Assembly (NCBI GenBank): GCA_017562135.1
Contig: QEYB01001385.1
Location: forward strand, 62,001 to 126,000
Origin: Dipylidium caninum
Taxonomy: Eukaryota > Platyhelminthes > Cestoda > Cyclophyllidea > Dipylidiidae
DNA length: 64,000 nucleotides
Direction of reading: 5' to 3'
In this document: piece by piece, positions 1 through 14,800 of the stretch
How the letters are laid out: every line of letters starts with the position of its first letter
How positions within the stretch are numbered: the first letter of the stretch is position 1
Position numbers and translations under genes: made by a program
Notes under the pieces: model-generated
The model's database searches: none
What the model was told of the DNA's origin: nothing
Seen by the model: the letters and a program-made list of their open reading frames with translations, nothing else

Positions 1-85
1 ATATATCAAGAAAGATAAATAAAGTGGCAAATAAGAAGAAAAACATCGTATGTTAAGCGCTAAGGTTTTAGAATTTGTTAAATCA

Positions 86-2887
86 TCAAGAATTTACCAA
101 ATTTCGCGACTTCAAAGCCATCAAAAGAGACAAAGTAGTTTCGCGTGACTGTTGACCTCTCTCGGACGTTAACTTCTGGAGGATCCATTGGTGAAAGTCA
201 TCAAAATAGAAGACGGATTCCAGCGTTGTGGACGGCAGACTAAATTAAATGATGTTGCGAATTTAACATGTGTCGCCGAAAAATATCGACGCAATTGCAA
301 AACAAGGTTTTGGAGCACTGAATACAATGCTTTACGTCATCAAGGTTCTTCAATCAAAGCGATTACTTATTTCTCTCCACATGAAGTCAAGACAATCACG
401 GACCCCAAAAAATTAGCCCTGACTGTGGCGTGAGGCCATAGTTGCCGCGCAAGGATTGTCATAGGGCTGACAGTCATGACAAGGATTGAGGGACGATAAA
501 TCGCATAAAAACCAGGCCAATCTGAAAAAAAAACTTAATTACTAGAGAAGTCGAGAGAATATCATTGGAACAGAAATGGAACTGTAAGGAAAGAATAAAG
601 GGTCTTGGAAGCTGAAGTTCCTGGTACGTCAGTGACAATTCTGTCCAAAGTGATCTGCCCTCAAATTACAGCACAACGTCTACTCAAGTCTTCGAACACA
701 CGACTTAAGTTATAGGTCCCCTATTTCATCGGTACGCAAAAAACGAAAGGTTACAGTTACACCAAGTTAGAGCAGTCTAAGCAGCAGGTCATGCAACCGA
801 CTCGAAAATATCTCCATTCCACTGCCTAAAGGATTCTCCTAATTTCCTCCCCTTCTTAATAAGCTCAAAGTCAGAGTTTTACTTGAAAGTTACCATCACA
901 TAAGCCTTATGTGTTTGAATCAAAAACGATTTCTAAGTTGACTATTCATTAAATAGCGAATTATACCTGGCTTTTATACATATTTGTCTCAGGAGCTCCA
1001 TTTGCAAACACATGAAGTAGTAGAATACTTCGAGGCATGATAATAAATCATCAAAGCATAGATTTGTACCAAATTATTCCTTCGGAATTGCAAATAAGTG
1101 AATGGTCAGGAGATTGTGAACTTAAATGACACAAAGTTAAAGTACAGCATAATTCCGCGAAACAAGGGAGATTTATGACATATACCAATGACATTTCGGT
1201 TTGTGTGCGTGTGTTAAGACATGCTGGCGAATATAAAATGTTTGCAGGTTGGGGGTAGGGGTGGGGGGTAAGATCAAGTCAGTTTTACTACTAACCCTGG
1301 TTAGCTTGATTGAGAGGGAACCAGTACAACAGTCAACTTTTAGCCACTTCTGCTAAAACCGCTTGACTCGAAGGAACCAGATAATCGCAATAAATGGTGA
1401 TACAATTCTTTAATTAAATCAGGAGATATTTCTAATGTGAAAAGTAAGAGGAACATAACACAACTAAAAGAATGGTAATACGACACAAGTTTACTGTTTT
1501 AACTTGTTTATAACTCGTTTATAGGTGTGAAATATATGCGATGGGAGGTAAAAAAGCCCTCCGGTTGATTAAAGATTTCAAAAAGAATAAAGCTCAGAAA
1601 AACACCTGACCGTCGGAGGTAAAATAAGTGTAGGAGTGGAAATTGTCCTCTTCTCCAAGAAGGTGCGTTCATCGTCCATACTTAGGTGTAAATAAAGTAT
1701 AATAAAACGCTAGCGTGTGAAAATAGCTAAGTTTAATGGAAAATGTCAGAACTTGTTCTAAAAGTAAAACTTGGTCCAGCACTTGACTGTGATTTTAGTT
1801 ATGCAATTAAAGCTCGGTCAACCATCGTTATCGCAGATGATTATATAAAATCTCAAGCGAGAATTTAGCCGTGCCGAGAGTTTCATATATGCGTAGGTAA
1901 ATGAGGATACATTTCAAAGCCTGCCTCCAGGCACCTTCCTAGTTCAGAAGACGGCCAGTTTGAGGGAATGTTCTCAGGTTTCGAAATGGAGATTGGGATA
2001 ATGTAATGAGAAGAGGAAATAGAAAGGCGAAAGGAGGGCGCTTAATCCGGGTGGTAAAAACGGTGAAGATAAACAATAACGGAGGGATAAAAGCCGGATC
2101 TTGGGTTTTTCTTTTGTTACGTGTAATATTTCAAAGCTAAAGTGTAAAGAGATAGAATTTCAGAGGAATGTAGGGCTGACTTACTGGTTCGACTCGTTGC
2201 AAAAAATGAGGTTAACTCAGAAAAAATGGGCAGAAAAACCAACCAATAGCAAGCGGGAAAAGGATGGTTATCTTTTTAAACTACGGCTTTTCAAATTTTC
2301 GTTCTTTAAATAAGTTCCCTCGTAGGTAATAATCAGCATAATAAGTATGTCAACAAGATGAAACAGAAGGATTTTCAGTAATGAGTCGTGACTTGATGAA
2401 AAAATTATTTTTCAAATCTTCTCCCTTTTTAAACCACTCCGTGATGAACCGGTTGAGATAAGGGCTGAAATGAGCGACTCAAAAGACGTTTAAAAAGAAA
2501 GGGGTAAATATACGTTTACTGAATCTAATCTTCGAGATTGTTCTCACTTCGACGAGAACAATTGCGGTATGAAGCTCAGATCTGCACAAGTGGTTACCCC
2601 CAAATCCACACTTTGTGTAGAATTCTCGAAAGCAGAAAGGTTTCGAGACAAATCAGAACAAAAACGGTAACAATGCATACAAAAAGATAGATACTGAAGT
2701 CCGCCAGCAAGGCCAAAAGGATATAAAAGCAGGAGATACTCACCGAAGAGAGCAGCAAATTTGGTTCATGCAGGAAGAGAGATGCGTAGCTACGAAGTAG
2801 TCCACATCCCCTTCTGGCATCTGTATCGTCAGGGGCAGGGGTCGCGGGAAGAAGGTACACATCAGCCAGCGGCGCCATTTTGAAATG
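86..2887 (-). other. GPR155: DEP domain exons of the GPR155-like gene
   Basis: Exon 2744-2887 ends with FVATHLSSCMNQICCSLR, matching the first DEP helix. Exon 98-239 continues in phase (CG|T) with a frame containing DDFHQWILQKLTSERGQQ. That corresponds in position and spacing to the conserved DLVxWL-x-GLxSxRG stretch of GPR155 DEP. Reading straight on gives a TGA at 86-88. A good donor (TTG|GTAAAT) at 98/97 makes a further exon, off the left edge, more likely. Canonical DEP tryptophan and arginine positions are kept, but the glycine before the DL pair is replaced. Confidence 0.75.
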
Positions 2888-5800
2888 CTGTTAACATAAA
2901 AAGTTGAAAATGAATATAGAGTAATAAAACCCTCCTCCGGCAAAAAATCTTGAGAGTTGCTCCATTGAGCTCGATTAATGGGTCACTGAACGTCGAAGGT
3001 AATAAAATTTTGGTAGCAAAATTGGTGGCAGTTCCTTGAATTGTTAAATCTTATAAAGCGGAATAAAACGTCCCTCATCACGATCGGGAAAATGCCAGGC
3101 AACATTGCTGCCTTCAATTATTCACAGAGAAGAAAAGAGGTTGGCTTTGAGGAAATCTTTCATATTATCTGAAATTCTGTCAGGTAGACAGTTTAAACTT
3201 ACTCAAGTCGCCTTGTAGTTGATGAGTTTAACCACCTAACCAAAGAATAATTTTTTAACCAGATCGTATTTATTTGCAGGGGATTTTGAAGCTTATGTTA
3301 ACAGGAAACGTCGAGATCTTCTGTCTCGAGATGATTTCTCTTTCCATTAAGTCCGACAAAAATATATAGAAAGGATAAACATATCTATACAAAGAAGTCA
3401 TTTTTAAGTGTGAAAAACGCGGCATCTTTCAGTCTGGTAAAAAAGAAACGGCTTCTCTACAGAGAAGAACTAGGGAAGAGAATTAATAAAACAGTTGATC
3501 GCTCGTAAAAAAAATTTCATAGCCGCTGATAGCTGATAAAGTAATTTATGGTATAGGTGGCGATTAAGATATCTTGGATTATAAGTGGTCGGAGAGATGG
3601 AAAACTAAACTATTCTAGAAAATATCCAAGGTCCGGCCAATCCACATTTATCTTGTGGCTACATCTAAAAAATAGGCAATTGTTTATAGGCTCCGAGGAT
3701 TTGTCAGCCGTCAAGATTATGATTCATTAGTAGCCAGGTGGAAATTAGATTAAGAGTAGGTTTCTACTTTTTTTCGTAAGATATTTTCTATATGAAGTTG
3801 TATTTCTTTTAAATTGCCTCTAAAACATGTGATAGGCAAATTAAGAGCATCAGAAGACGCTGCGACCGGATAAATTTCGAAGATGATCTCGAGTGAAATG
3901 TCAAGAATTATTTCCGAATGGACGACCATACTAAGACATAACCCCAATTCGAATTTGCCCATTTTGAGCAAAATTTGTACAAAAACTAGACTAAATCACA
4001 CATAAGCAAAAAACGAACCTATAGACAAACAGCAAAGTAACGGCATTGGAAAAGTCAAATGTCTAGGCGAAAATAGTTGCATTCAGAATGAACGCGACGA
4101 GATAAACGATTTGCATTTATTTGAGTACCTGAGTTAAAAAAAACCATAATTATTTCGGGTAGCAGGAAGAATCGGGCTACGAGAAATGGATACTTCTTTA
4201 AGAATGATATTTTGTAAAATTTGTCGTCCTGATTAAATTTCGATTCGTTGATGAAGAACGATGAAGATGTAGGTCGAACTTCTAACCCAAATTATTCTGC
4301 CGTTTCACAATCGCAAAAAAGAACTATAAACCACTACTAAATACCTTAAAGTTCTTTTTAATTTGTTTTCGTTAATGAGAAGAATAGGGTGTACATTTCG
4401 GTTAAAAAATTACTCTCAGCCTGTACTTTCAACCGACATAAAAATAGAATTTAAAGCAAATCATCGAGCCTACGTTGGGAATGTCATAACACATATAAAA
4501 ATAGGGAAGTCAGTCTAGGTGGAGGAAATAAGAAAACTCGCCGCTGGTACACACAACAGATTCACTAAATCAAGATTATTCGTGAAAGAGTACGGACCTC
4601 CGTTCTTTCCCTCAGCCCAGATAAAAGGGAGTCAGATTAGAGGGTTTATTTATTTACCGGCAAGTTTTATAAAAGTACTTCTGGTTTCTACCTACCAAGC
4701 TTCACATATATATCTATATACAAAGTAGCAATAGAACACCTTATTTCCATGGTTACGGCAAATAGCATATTATGAATTAAAATATGGAATAAATTAATTT
4801 AATTTAGTCAACGGCGCCGCTCATACAGCGGTAAACAAGTTGTCCCTTTGGAATAGCCCAAGAGATAACGCGAGGGAACAAGGACTGGTGCCTGTTGTTT
4901 CGGTTAAGACGCACGAGAGACGCATCACTAATATTTTAGTCCAAAAGGAGCACTTCTTTCGTGTAAGTTTTACATGCCGTGTGGAAGTGCAACGAAGTAA
5001 CGCATTAGGGTGATTGAGGATGTAAAAAAAATTCTTTTCTGTAAGTTACATTAATTAATTGTTAATGAAATAATTTGGTTGACCATTTGTAAAAGATATT
5101 GCCCCATTAGGGGAAGGTGGTCTTACCAATCAGCCAAAGGAGTTATAATGAGTTCCGAGTCAATTCCAAAGACGACGAAAATTAGGACTCCTTGACCAAA
5201 ATTGAAGGTCTGATCGAAAAATTCTACCACGATAAACACACCGCCCTCGGTATCTCGAAGCAGACGCCAGAGACAAATGCACACTCCCTAAAAATTTAAT
5301 ATTCCTTCAAAAAGAAGTGGTTAGGAAGAGTTCAGTACAATGAATCAGCAATCAAGATCAACTATGACTAGACCTTAGCAATATCCACGAACGGGCAAGC
5401 CCCGATGGTATCAGTGTGTTATAAAGAGTCAAATCATACAAATAAATCAACGCATGCACTTAGCCTCAGTCATACAAAAATGATAAAGTCGAAGGGATTT
5501 AAAGTCTTTTCAGCCCCAAAGCAGAGTTTTCATGCCAAGCGTTAAGGAGGATTATTCTTAAACTCCTCCCCCTCCCCCCCGCCTTTAACGATACCCAAGA
5601 TTCCGTGTTGGGAAACGGTTATGCTGGAAATACATTTAGGAGACGAGGGGCTTATTCAGAGCAATTTGGTATATTCTAACTCAGCTGACCTTCGTGGAAT
5701 TTTCTGCAGTGAAAACCAAGCATGCCATATAAAAAATGTGGTAGCAGTAATCAAAAATAATGTGATTGTATCAATGACAAGCTGGGATAACTGGTGAAAT

Positions 5801-8800
5801 TTACTGCTACAAAATGATAGAAGCATGGTGAAAATGCTGACAAATACTTGAAGACTTTACACTGACGAACTAATTCAAATTGAAAGAAATTTCTACAGCA
5901 TCACTGCAATCACCAAGACCTAGTAATGCAAGTTCAAAGCAGGAATTTTGTGTTTGTTGTCTAAAGTACGCGATTAAAGGCGAGCTGTATACGACATATG
6001 TTCGCCGGGGAACATAACTAAATAAACGTAGGTTTAACAAACGTAGTCCCATCAGGACGGAGACATTCGAGGATTTTGTTCAACCTGGTGGGTTTTCCTG
6101 AAAGCAATGAAGTAAGAAATGTCCAAACCGTGAGTCACATCGTCCAACTGTCCAATCAGATTTTCCGATATAAATTATAAGGCCAGGTGTATTGACAACA
6201 AGAGGAAAAAACCCGCACTTAATGGTAATAACAGGGCTTCGAAACAGCAAACTGACAAAATGGCATTTTAAATGATAGGTTTTCCATGTTAGGATTAAAT
6301 GAAAATTATTTAAGCTCTACGATTCGGTCATCATCGTTTTAAAGAGAGTAAAGTCGAACCATGGAGACAATTAGAATACGAAGAAAAGTGATCGTGTGTA
6401 AGTAAATAAGAAACAAGAGCAGAAAACTGTCAAGTGACGGTGCTTGTCACAACAATTACTTTGAATTTTCAACATTTGAAGAAAAAATAAGTGCTGATTA
6501 GTTCAGTTAGATCTAATGATAAGCATCCAGTAAAACTTTAAGAAAAAAGATCCTTTTAGATCTACTCATTTCCTCACTTTGTCATGATTCTAAAACGTAT
6601 ACACCGTCTATGTTCAGGAAGCTAAATGAAAGACATAGCAAATAGTAACAAATACTACCAATATGAGTTTCACCAAAAAAACACTGATGCTATAGTTCTG
6701 TAACAATAACAATTAAAAAGCAGCCAACTTTAAGCTTTTAATGGAGGAATTATAATATTACGAGATTTGGGTAGAATGTGGTCAAAATAACAGCTCACAA
6801 AAAACATGCTGATCATCAAAAAAATGATGAGAATGAGAAACCGATGCACGCCGGTGTCATTGTACCGAAGAGAAGGTGTGATGTTGGTGACAACCTCCGT
6901 GTTGTGTGAATTGCTGAACCTTCGTGAAACTGAATCTTCATTCACGGAAGACGAAATAATCGGTGGCAGTCTAAAGAGGAAACCAACTCATTAATCCAAG
7001 AAATCTAGCCTTTTTCTCACGAGTAGTGTACGCAGAAAAAAATTTTAACTTTTCCAAGGTTTTCTGGTAATAAGATAAATGGCTAAGATCTGGATTGTTA
7101 ATGCGCACAAAAGATTTTAAAAAATCTCATATCTTAACAACAAAGCAGATTTAAATTAGAAGTTCGTAGTTTCCCCCGAATTTCTTCTAAGGTTGCACAT
7201 CCCTGTAAGGATAATTAATAATGCTAAAGTCTCTGTAGAATCGGTATTTTTACAAGATCGGAATATACGGCACTGAGGAGGTACTATGTACTAGCATTCC
7301 ATTTAAACATTTTGGGTCAGCCAAACCCAGACACTAAGTAAGATAAAATTGCAAGGCACAATGGTAGGTGCGTGTGAAGGCAAACGTGTGTCGTAACGGG
7401 TATTTGCCATGATTGGGGGCGTAAAGGGCGAAGATACCCACATCCACAGGGAGTTTTAAATACAGACCTTGATGATACGCCCAACCGCTCATCGTATTTC
7501 ATCTATTTTCATACAATGTTTACTTCAGATGCCTTAATGGCAACGGTCAAACCATGCCAGTAGTGAAAAAAAACCCTCCACGAGTTGAAAATAGATGCTT
7601 ATTAGTCGTCAAATCTGTATATCCCTTTTAGTGATTGCGTGTAAAAAAATAAACGAGTAAAGCTCGAATTTTAATTTACATTGACAAGTTAAATAGGTAC
7701 CCAATGAATGGTCAAAGATAATACATAATCAATTTTTCGAGCCCTTCAAATCAAAATAATTATAACCCGCAAAAAGCTAAAGTAAAGAAATTGTGGATGA
7801 GGCTACATCCAAGTTGATACCATTCTATTTTCGAGATAAATTAATACTTTCCAAGCCTTTATATTTTACCAAAGCCAAAACAAATACTAACGACCTACTC
7901 ATTCGAGATCGAACATTCAGATAGATTTTCTCTAGGTAAAGAAAGAAGAGGGCTGGATTCTAAAACAGTGTGAAATCCATCGACGTCTTCTATATCCTCA
8001 ACGATAGAAGTGAACGAGGTTCCTTCGTCTCTCGAATTACTCTTTGAAAAAAGGGAAAAAGGTAAACTAAGATTAACATTCCGATAAAGACTTGGGTTAA
8101 TAATTAGCTTTTGGGAAAGGTGGTTATCTTCAAATTACGACCTCATGAGTGACGTGGAAAAGTCGAATAAACCCACAGATAACATGTCATTCTACTGCTC
8201 AGCGTGTGTATTCCCGGCCCAGCCCGGTTGAGCTCCGACACCAGCAATTCAAAAGTTGGCAATGATGATGCGCACTTTGGCTAATGGATAATGAAACCTC
8301 CGAACGGAAATGTGAAGCCCCCAGACACTGGCGGTAACATAAGACTTCACAGAACACTGGAGTGATATGTCATTTGATTAAAAAAGGAAGGATTAGTATA
8401 CATCTTCAACTTATCGAAGAACTTGAAAGTTATTCCGTTCGTATCCTACGACCACAATAATCGTTCCATGTTGCATACATTCAGTCGCCTCGCAAAATTA
8501 TTATTTTTCTAATTCCGGACAACTGAGCCACCCATAAATAATCAGTCAGATAAGGCGGAGGAGACTAATCTTCCACAGGGACAGTGGATGTAGGACAATC
8601 ATCTACGAATATTTCAAGAGGATAATAGCGCACAACAGGTACCAGAAAGATCTTGTCTGATTGTTGGGGTACATCTTTTTGGCCCCAAAACTACTACACT
8701 CGAAGTTTTCTCTCAAAAATCTAATAGCCTCGGGGTGACGCATACGAGTCTTTCCTAATGACAACGATAGGAATCAAAGAACTAAATAAATGACTTAAAC

Positions 8801-11800
8801 TGGTCTGAACGATAACCACAGTGGGTTTTGTGTGATCAACAAATTAGGCGTTAGGAGTGAGGAAACAATGGGACTGGAGAAGTATTAGGGTAAGTAGACC
8901 ACACAACATAAATGCAGCGACGAGGTGGCATTCCAGACAAAAGACAACGAGAAACGTTTGATAGTAATACAATTTTACCATGAGTTATTTAAATGATTTA
9001 ACTTGTAGCTTATGTCCCTGCTATAATATTGTGCAAATGAAATAAGTTTACCATCTACGGGAGGATACGTTCACCAAAACTCGTTAGTAGAAATGAATCT
9101 CTCTCTCTAAGAAATTCGTGGTCGAAGCTTGAAGGTGCTCGACGCATTGGCTACCAACCACAATTAAGTAGAGTGGGGTGAAAATCGTCTCCATGTGAAT
9201 ATATCAAGCCAGCCGAAAAATTATTAAAAAAGCGTATTATATGCAGTAAAATTGTGTATCCTTGTGAGAGACTCGTATCAGAACAATGGGATTGTCTATG
9301 TGAAGAACAAAATGGTTAAAAAAAAGACGAAATGACGGGTAGAAAATGCATCGGTTACAGCATGCCTTACCCAAAACCGATTTCGCATTGTTGAAAGTCG
9401 AAAGCGCTAAAAATGTCACCGAGAATGGTAATAGTACTTTTCGTGTGGAGAAGAAAAAGTGGAAAAACTCACGCGATATGAAAAGATATTCTTTATACGG
9501 AAAATACACAGGAATGCGATCAATGACGTCGACAGGCAGACGGTGAGAATGATCAACGAGCAAATTTGCTGGAAAGGGAAAAGAAATACGACTGAACCCA
9601 CGTTAGGTTTGACGAAAATCCCGCGACTTCTACTCATTGTTAACGAAAAATAAGTTGAAAAAATGCAATATTTCTTTGTGTTTAAACTATGTATATTCTT
9701 CGTCCTTCGCAAAGTCTGTCCTCTGCTAAGCTGGATGTATATCAAGCAAATACAAATCTCTCTAATTCCTCATTACATGACTGAGAAGCGTCTTTCTCAC
9801 TGGTTAGCTGAATAATAGACTTTTAAAATAAATTACGGCATTCTATTTCGAGATTCCATGATGACAGACTCGCTTCGGCATTATCATTATCAATTTTACT
9901 GTCAAGTTTTCTTAGATGCCGTAAAAATCAACAGAAAATACAATTTTGCACATTACGCGAACCAGTAGCCCATTCTAAAATACGCCCAATTTCATCAACC
10001 ACTTGGAAAATCACTAAGGCAATTGTGCCTGCCGACTGTATCAGGTTGAACACTCCTGATGCAGACGATTAAAATCCTGACATTCCACATAGATAATCAC
10101 TGATTTTGTTTGTCCTATTCAACTCTTAAACTAGCGTCCAAGTTCCTGGTTATCAGCTAATGAAATAACTGCGACCGTTCCACATGAGTTAACCAAACAA
10201 AGTTTGGGTGAAAAAGGAAATACTCCCTTTTTGCCCAACGAAAGAAAAACATAGTTAAAACATCGCGTTAAAGGATAAAGAGTTATTTCAACACAAGTTT
10301 GAGGGCACAAAACTCCTCAAAATTTGTGATCATATTTCTTCGGCATATCAAATGGCTTAGAGTAGAACATGGAATATATGGTAAGCGTCCCTGTCTCTCA
10401 TTAAGGTATTGCCTCTAGGAATGAAGGCTGCTAAGATTAACATAGGGAAGTTATTTACACGTTTATGGAGCTGGAAGTACATCACTAAATTCTACTTAGT
10501 AACAAGTCGGTCTCTTAGGGTAAAGTTAGAATTTGTGGTTATTAGGTGAGCATTAAAGTACGACATTAGTATCATTTCCATTCTACTGTTAACAGTTCTT
10601 ACTATCCTACCAATTAAAAAGTAATCTTTTTGAAGCAGCACAAAAAAAGATGAAAATGCACCTGCGCTTTGCCATAGTGGAAAGCCGGATTGATGTCACG
10701 AGGTGTGACATCTCGGGCAGTGAAGATTAATATCACAGTCACAAGTGCCGGGATTCTATAACAAAAACAAGGTCCGTTCAATTCAATCTTTGCAAAAATT
10801 GTGAAGAGGCAACTGGGAAAGTGGGCATGTTAAGTTCCATCAGAACCAAAGTAAGTCCTCGCCATATGAACTTAAATGCAATGTAACGAGTTGAGAAGAC
10901 CACAAAACCCTATTACTTTAAGGTTAAAAATCACAAATTATTCGCAGGTTCTCTTACCAATTGCCATACCTAAACTATGGGTTTCTTTAGGAGAAGTTAA
11001 ACTACCTTAACAACCCGTTACTATAAAGACGAAAAGTTTACAGTGCATTCAAACCAGTATAAAGTTAATTAGGGAATTGTTTATTAACTGATTTTTTAAA
11101 GTACTAGACCGCCTTACTTTGGATGTGTGTCCTATATGATCTGCAAACGTTTGTTATCTAGGCCAATATGGAACTGACGGAGATATGGGGAAGATAAAGT
11201 CAAAATGGCGCCTTGAATATTGGTTTCCATGATGTATGGCATTAACAGTTGATACAAATTCTATGAAAGTCTAAGCCTACCATCGCAAATGAAACAGGTA
11301 AGTAGTCAACCCACTTAAACGTAAGGACGCTTGTGAACAACGGAAGGAAAGCCAGAGATAGTGGATATACAGAAAGAATGCTTCGAGCAAAGCACAGTAT
11401 CAGAACACTTGGAGAATTAAGAATAGGTGACAAGCATGTTTCGGATGTAGCCAGTTGTGGATCTTTCATTGATGAATCTGGTTCTAATTCACTTCCAGTA
11501 CCACAGCATCCAGCACGATGAAAAAACCCCATCTTAAAGTATATTATGCTCGCCCTTTCTATGAAGAAGCCCCCGTTTTAAGGAAATACATTAGGAAGAA
11601 GGAAACTCACAAAACTCCGAGGATATAGAAGAGGAGCTGGACTAGATTTGAAAGAGGTCGTTGGTATCGAGTTTGGAGAAAAATAGCAATGCAAAGGAAA
11701 GCCGTCCATACGCGTGACGCAGTACAGGCGGCAAAGAAGATGTTAAAGTTAACGTAGTTGCCCCACGTGAAATCAGTTTTCGTGTCTACAAGTGAAGGAG

Positions 11801-14800
11801 CATTACTCCAATCGATGGGTGTTGGTAAAACTTGATTACTACTTTAAAAATAGCACAATAATTTACACATTTATGTACTTATGTTTATCTTCAAAAATTC
11901 ACGGTTGCCTATCTCCTTCACCCCTTATACAGGTCAACGAAATTTTTAACAGTTCCTTACCAAACCCACTTTCAAACTAAAAGTGTCCTATTGCGTCTTT
12001 AGAAAGTGCCAATGATTCCCAAGTAAATAATTTAAGTTATCTGGGAAATCGGCTTAAGCTGAAATGGAAACTTACCCCAAATCGAGCCAAGTGCAAGACT
12101 GATGCAGAAAAGCATGACAAAGACAATGAGGCAAACGAGGAAGCGGTAGGGTACATGATAGATCTTCTTTGTGACAATGAGAACCGTTAGCGTCCAAGAC
12201 TGTTAAAAGAAGAATGCTACTTATTTTCGCGAGTAGGAATGCCGTTCGGTTAACGATAGCAAATCACTTCCAAACTTTAGCGAAAAAGATGTGAACTTCA
12301 CCAAAGAACATAAGAAAAATAAATAACTTTTCGATACAAATTACACCGGTTGTTATTAAATTTCACACTAGTCTTAACTAGGCCCAGAATCGACAAGATT
12401 TGGGCAAAAAACTGCGATACTATTATAGTCGAAGTCCACCATTACGAAACTTTTTAAAATTTTCTATAACTTTTATTTCGCCGCTCTCATTATGAAGATA
12501 AGACAATCAGATAATCTAGAAATTCATGCAAACTACTAAGATAATGCCTAGACTTCATAGCACTAGAAAAGGGAAATTGTTTAAAAATTTTTAGTCCCCT
12601 GTGCAATTTTTTGAAGTGCGTAGTTTCCAGACATGAGGCAATTGCTTTAACAACAAGAGTTTATAGCGAAACTCCAAACTCGAGATTTTCGTCCTTCGAT
12701 GAAATGGATATGACTTAAATTTAAAGAAAAGAAGTATCAACCCAAAGAATTTATTTAAGGGGGGACGATGACGATTATAAAAATATCACTGTTAGATATT
12801 AGAATAGAGCACAAGACAATATAAGGAATGGATTTAAGAACCCTTACAGCCACTTTTCAGTAAAGGCATTAAAACAAATGCATCATGAAATCTAAAGTGC
12901 TAAGATATTAGAACCGATGGGAAAGTTTTGAAAGGCCATCAAATCTAGTAAAGAATCTGAGATAAGCCCGAATAAAAGCATAAGATTATTATAATACTCA
13001 ATATTTGGACGATGTTGATCATTCCTAAGACCATGTAAATATAACATCTCTCACGTAAAGCGTCATTTAGTCACTCTGGTCGGACGAAAATGCAGCCATT
13101 GAAGTTCTTAGTTGGAGTTAAAATAAGGACCCTCCCCTCCTACTCGAATAAGCCGTTTCATTTAACGGTGAAAGCCTCCACAGCCACATAGGTATAACCG
13201 CATGCTAAGCGCAAGATGAGACGAGCACAAATGTATAGCAAAAGAGAGAAAATTTCGTAGAACGTTACTTCCGCTTAAGAGAGGATAAAGTGATCTTAAA
13301 GTAAAAAGAATGAAGTCGGAAACTCACACAACAAATGAGACTGGCCCAAGAAAGATAGACAGCGGCTTTTTCTATCGTGCTATCGTAGCGTTGTGGGTCC
13401 ACCAAAGTGGTCATTCCAGCAAAGAGGAACATGATAGGCGCATAGAGAAAAGTTCCAATCACGAGACCTGCTCCGACCTTTAAGTGGAAAGAGGATAAGG
13501 AAAAGCAAGAAACGAGAGTGTAAGTATAAAAAGTTTTTACCTCAAAATAGCACTCTAACTTCGACACGCACTAAATGTCCTATCTCAAAAGGAAATTTGA
13601 AATTTTCATGAACTGCCCACATTGGACATTAGCAAAAGCACTGGCAACCAAGGGAATTATGCTCAGATGCAGTAGCAAGGCGTGAATGAATCAACGGGAA
13701 CCGGAAAAGACGTCTTGGCTCGCAAACACCTACGTTTATCGCCAAAGACGTAAAGTATATCGAGGGTGGATGAAGAAGTGTTCCAGTAACCTATCAATAA
13801 GTCTTCGGAACGCATCATCACGGCTTAGCTTCATCTTTAAAAACATCATTTAGCCAAAAACTGTGATCCTTAGACAACTAGTGTTCCTTTGATCATGAGC
13901 ACCCTAGATGTCTCATCTTCGGGGGAGGCGAATTGTTCCACAGAAAGGCCTGATACTCCACACTAATTTGGGAACGTGTTTTATAGAGGCCACTTAAAAT
14001 ACCATTGTGTATTCTCGATAATAAATAATGGCCTTTTATTGCCCTAATTTTATTACTTAATTAAGTTGGTATTATGTGGCCAATTCAGAATGTACCTCAA
14101 CACAGATGTTGTAAGAATTCATAAAAAAATCGAGTGGTTCAATTTTGCTTCCTTTTTAAAATAGTGACCATTTTTGGCCTAAGCCAGTTCGTGTAATATC
14201 AATTAAGAGTGGAAATCCGATACACCGCATGATATGGTAATAACAAACATAGTACAAAAGCAGCAATAAAAGTACTTACAATCTCGGGTAAAATGCCAAA
14301 TTTTGCGGCAAAGAGAAAAACAGGTGGTGCGGTAGGGGCAGCAGCATATAGAAAGGCGAAATTTGACTTGGATATCGAAGAGTTTCTCGGTTGTTGCGAC
14401 AACAACAAAACTGTGATCTCACGGGTTATGAAGGGGGAGAGAATGCTAAATGCACAGAAAAGTAAGAGGTCACGCATTCTGCTGCGAGTGCATTGGACAA
14501 GTGTGCGATGTGAGAAAGAGGAATAGTCATAAGTTGGTGTGAATTAGGGGGGAGGGGGATGGAGAGAACAATAACGCACGCATTTCGAGGAACAAGTTCA
14601 AGGTAAAAGACTAGAAGGATTAAATTATTAAAAAACAGAAAATTATGTTTGTTCCGACATTACCGTTAAACAAAATGGATATCAAAATAAGATGTGGGTT
14701 CTGACGAAAATCAGTTAAATTACAGATAGAGGCTACATTGAAGGTTATTAAAAAAATCTGGCAACTAGAAAATCCCGCGAAATATCATAGATTCTTCCGA

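Noticed and set aside
4801..4960. Possible tRNA-like or exon segment with higher GC
   Set aside because: No cloverleaf with a proper TpsiC arm, and no splice borders in a useful phase.
11242..11532. 96-codon minus-strand ORF as the missing GPR155 loop exon
   Set aside because: The true exon 10 is 10662-10755, which matches the family (IPALVTVILIFTARDV, AFHYGKAQ) and both phases.
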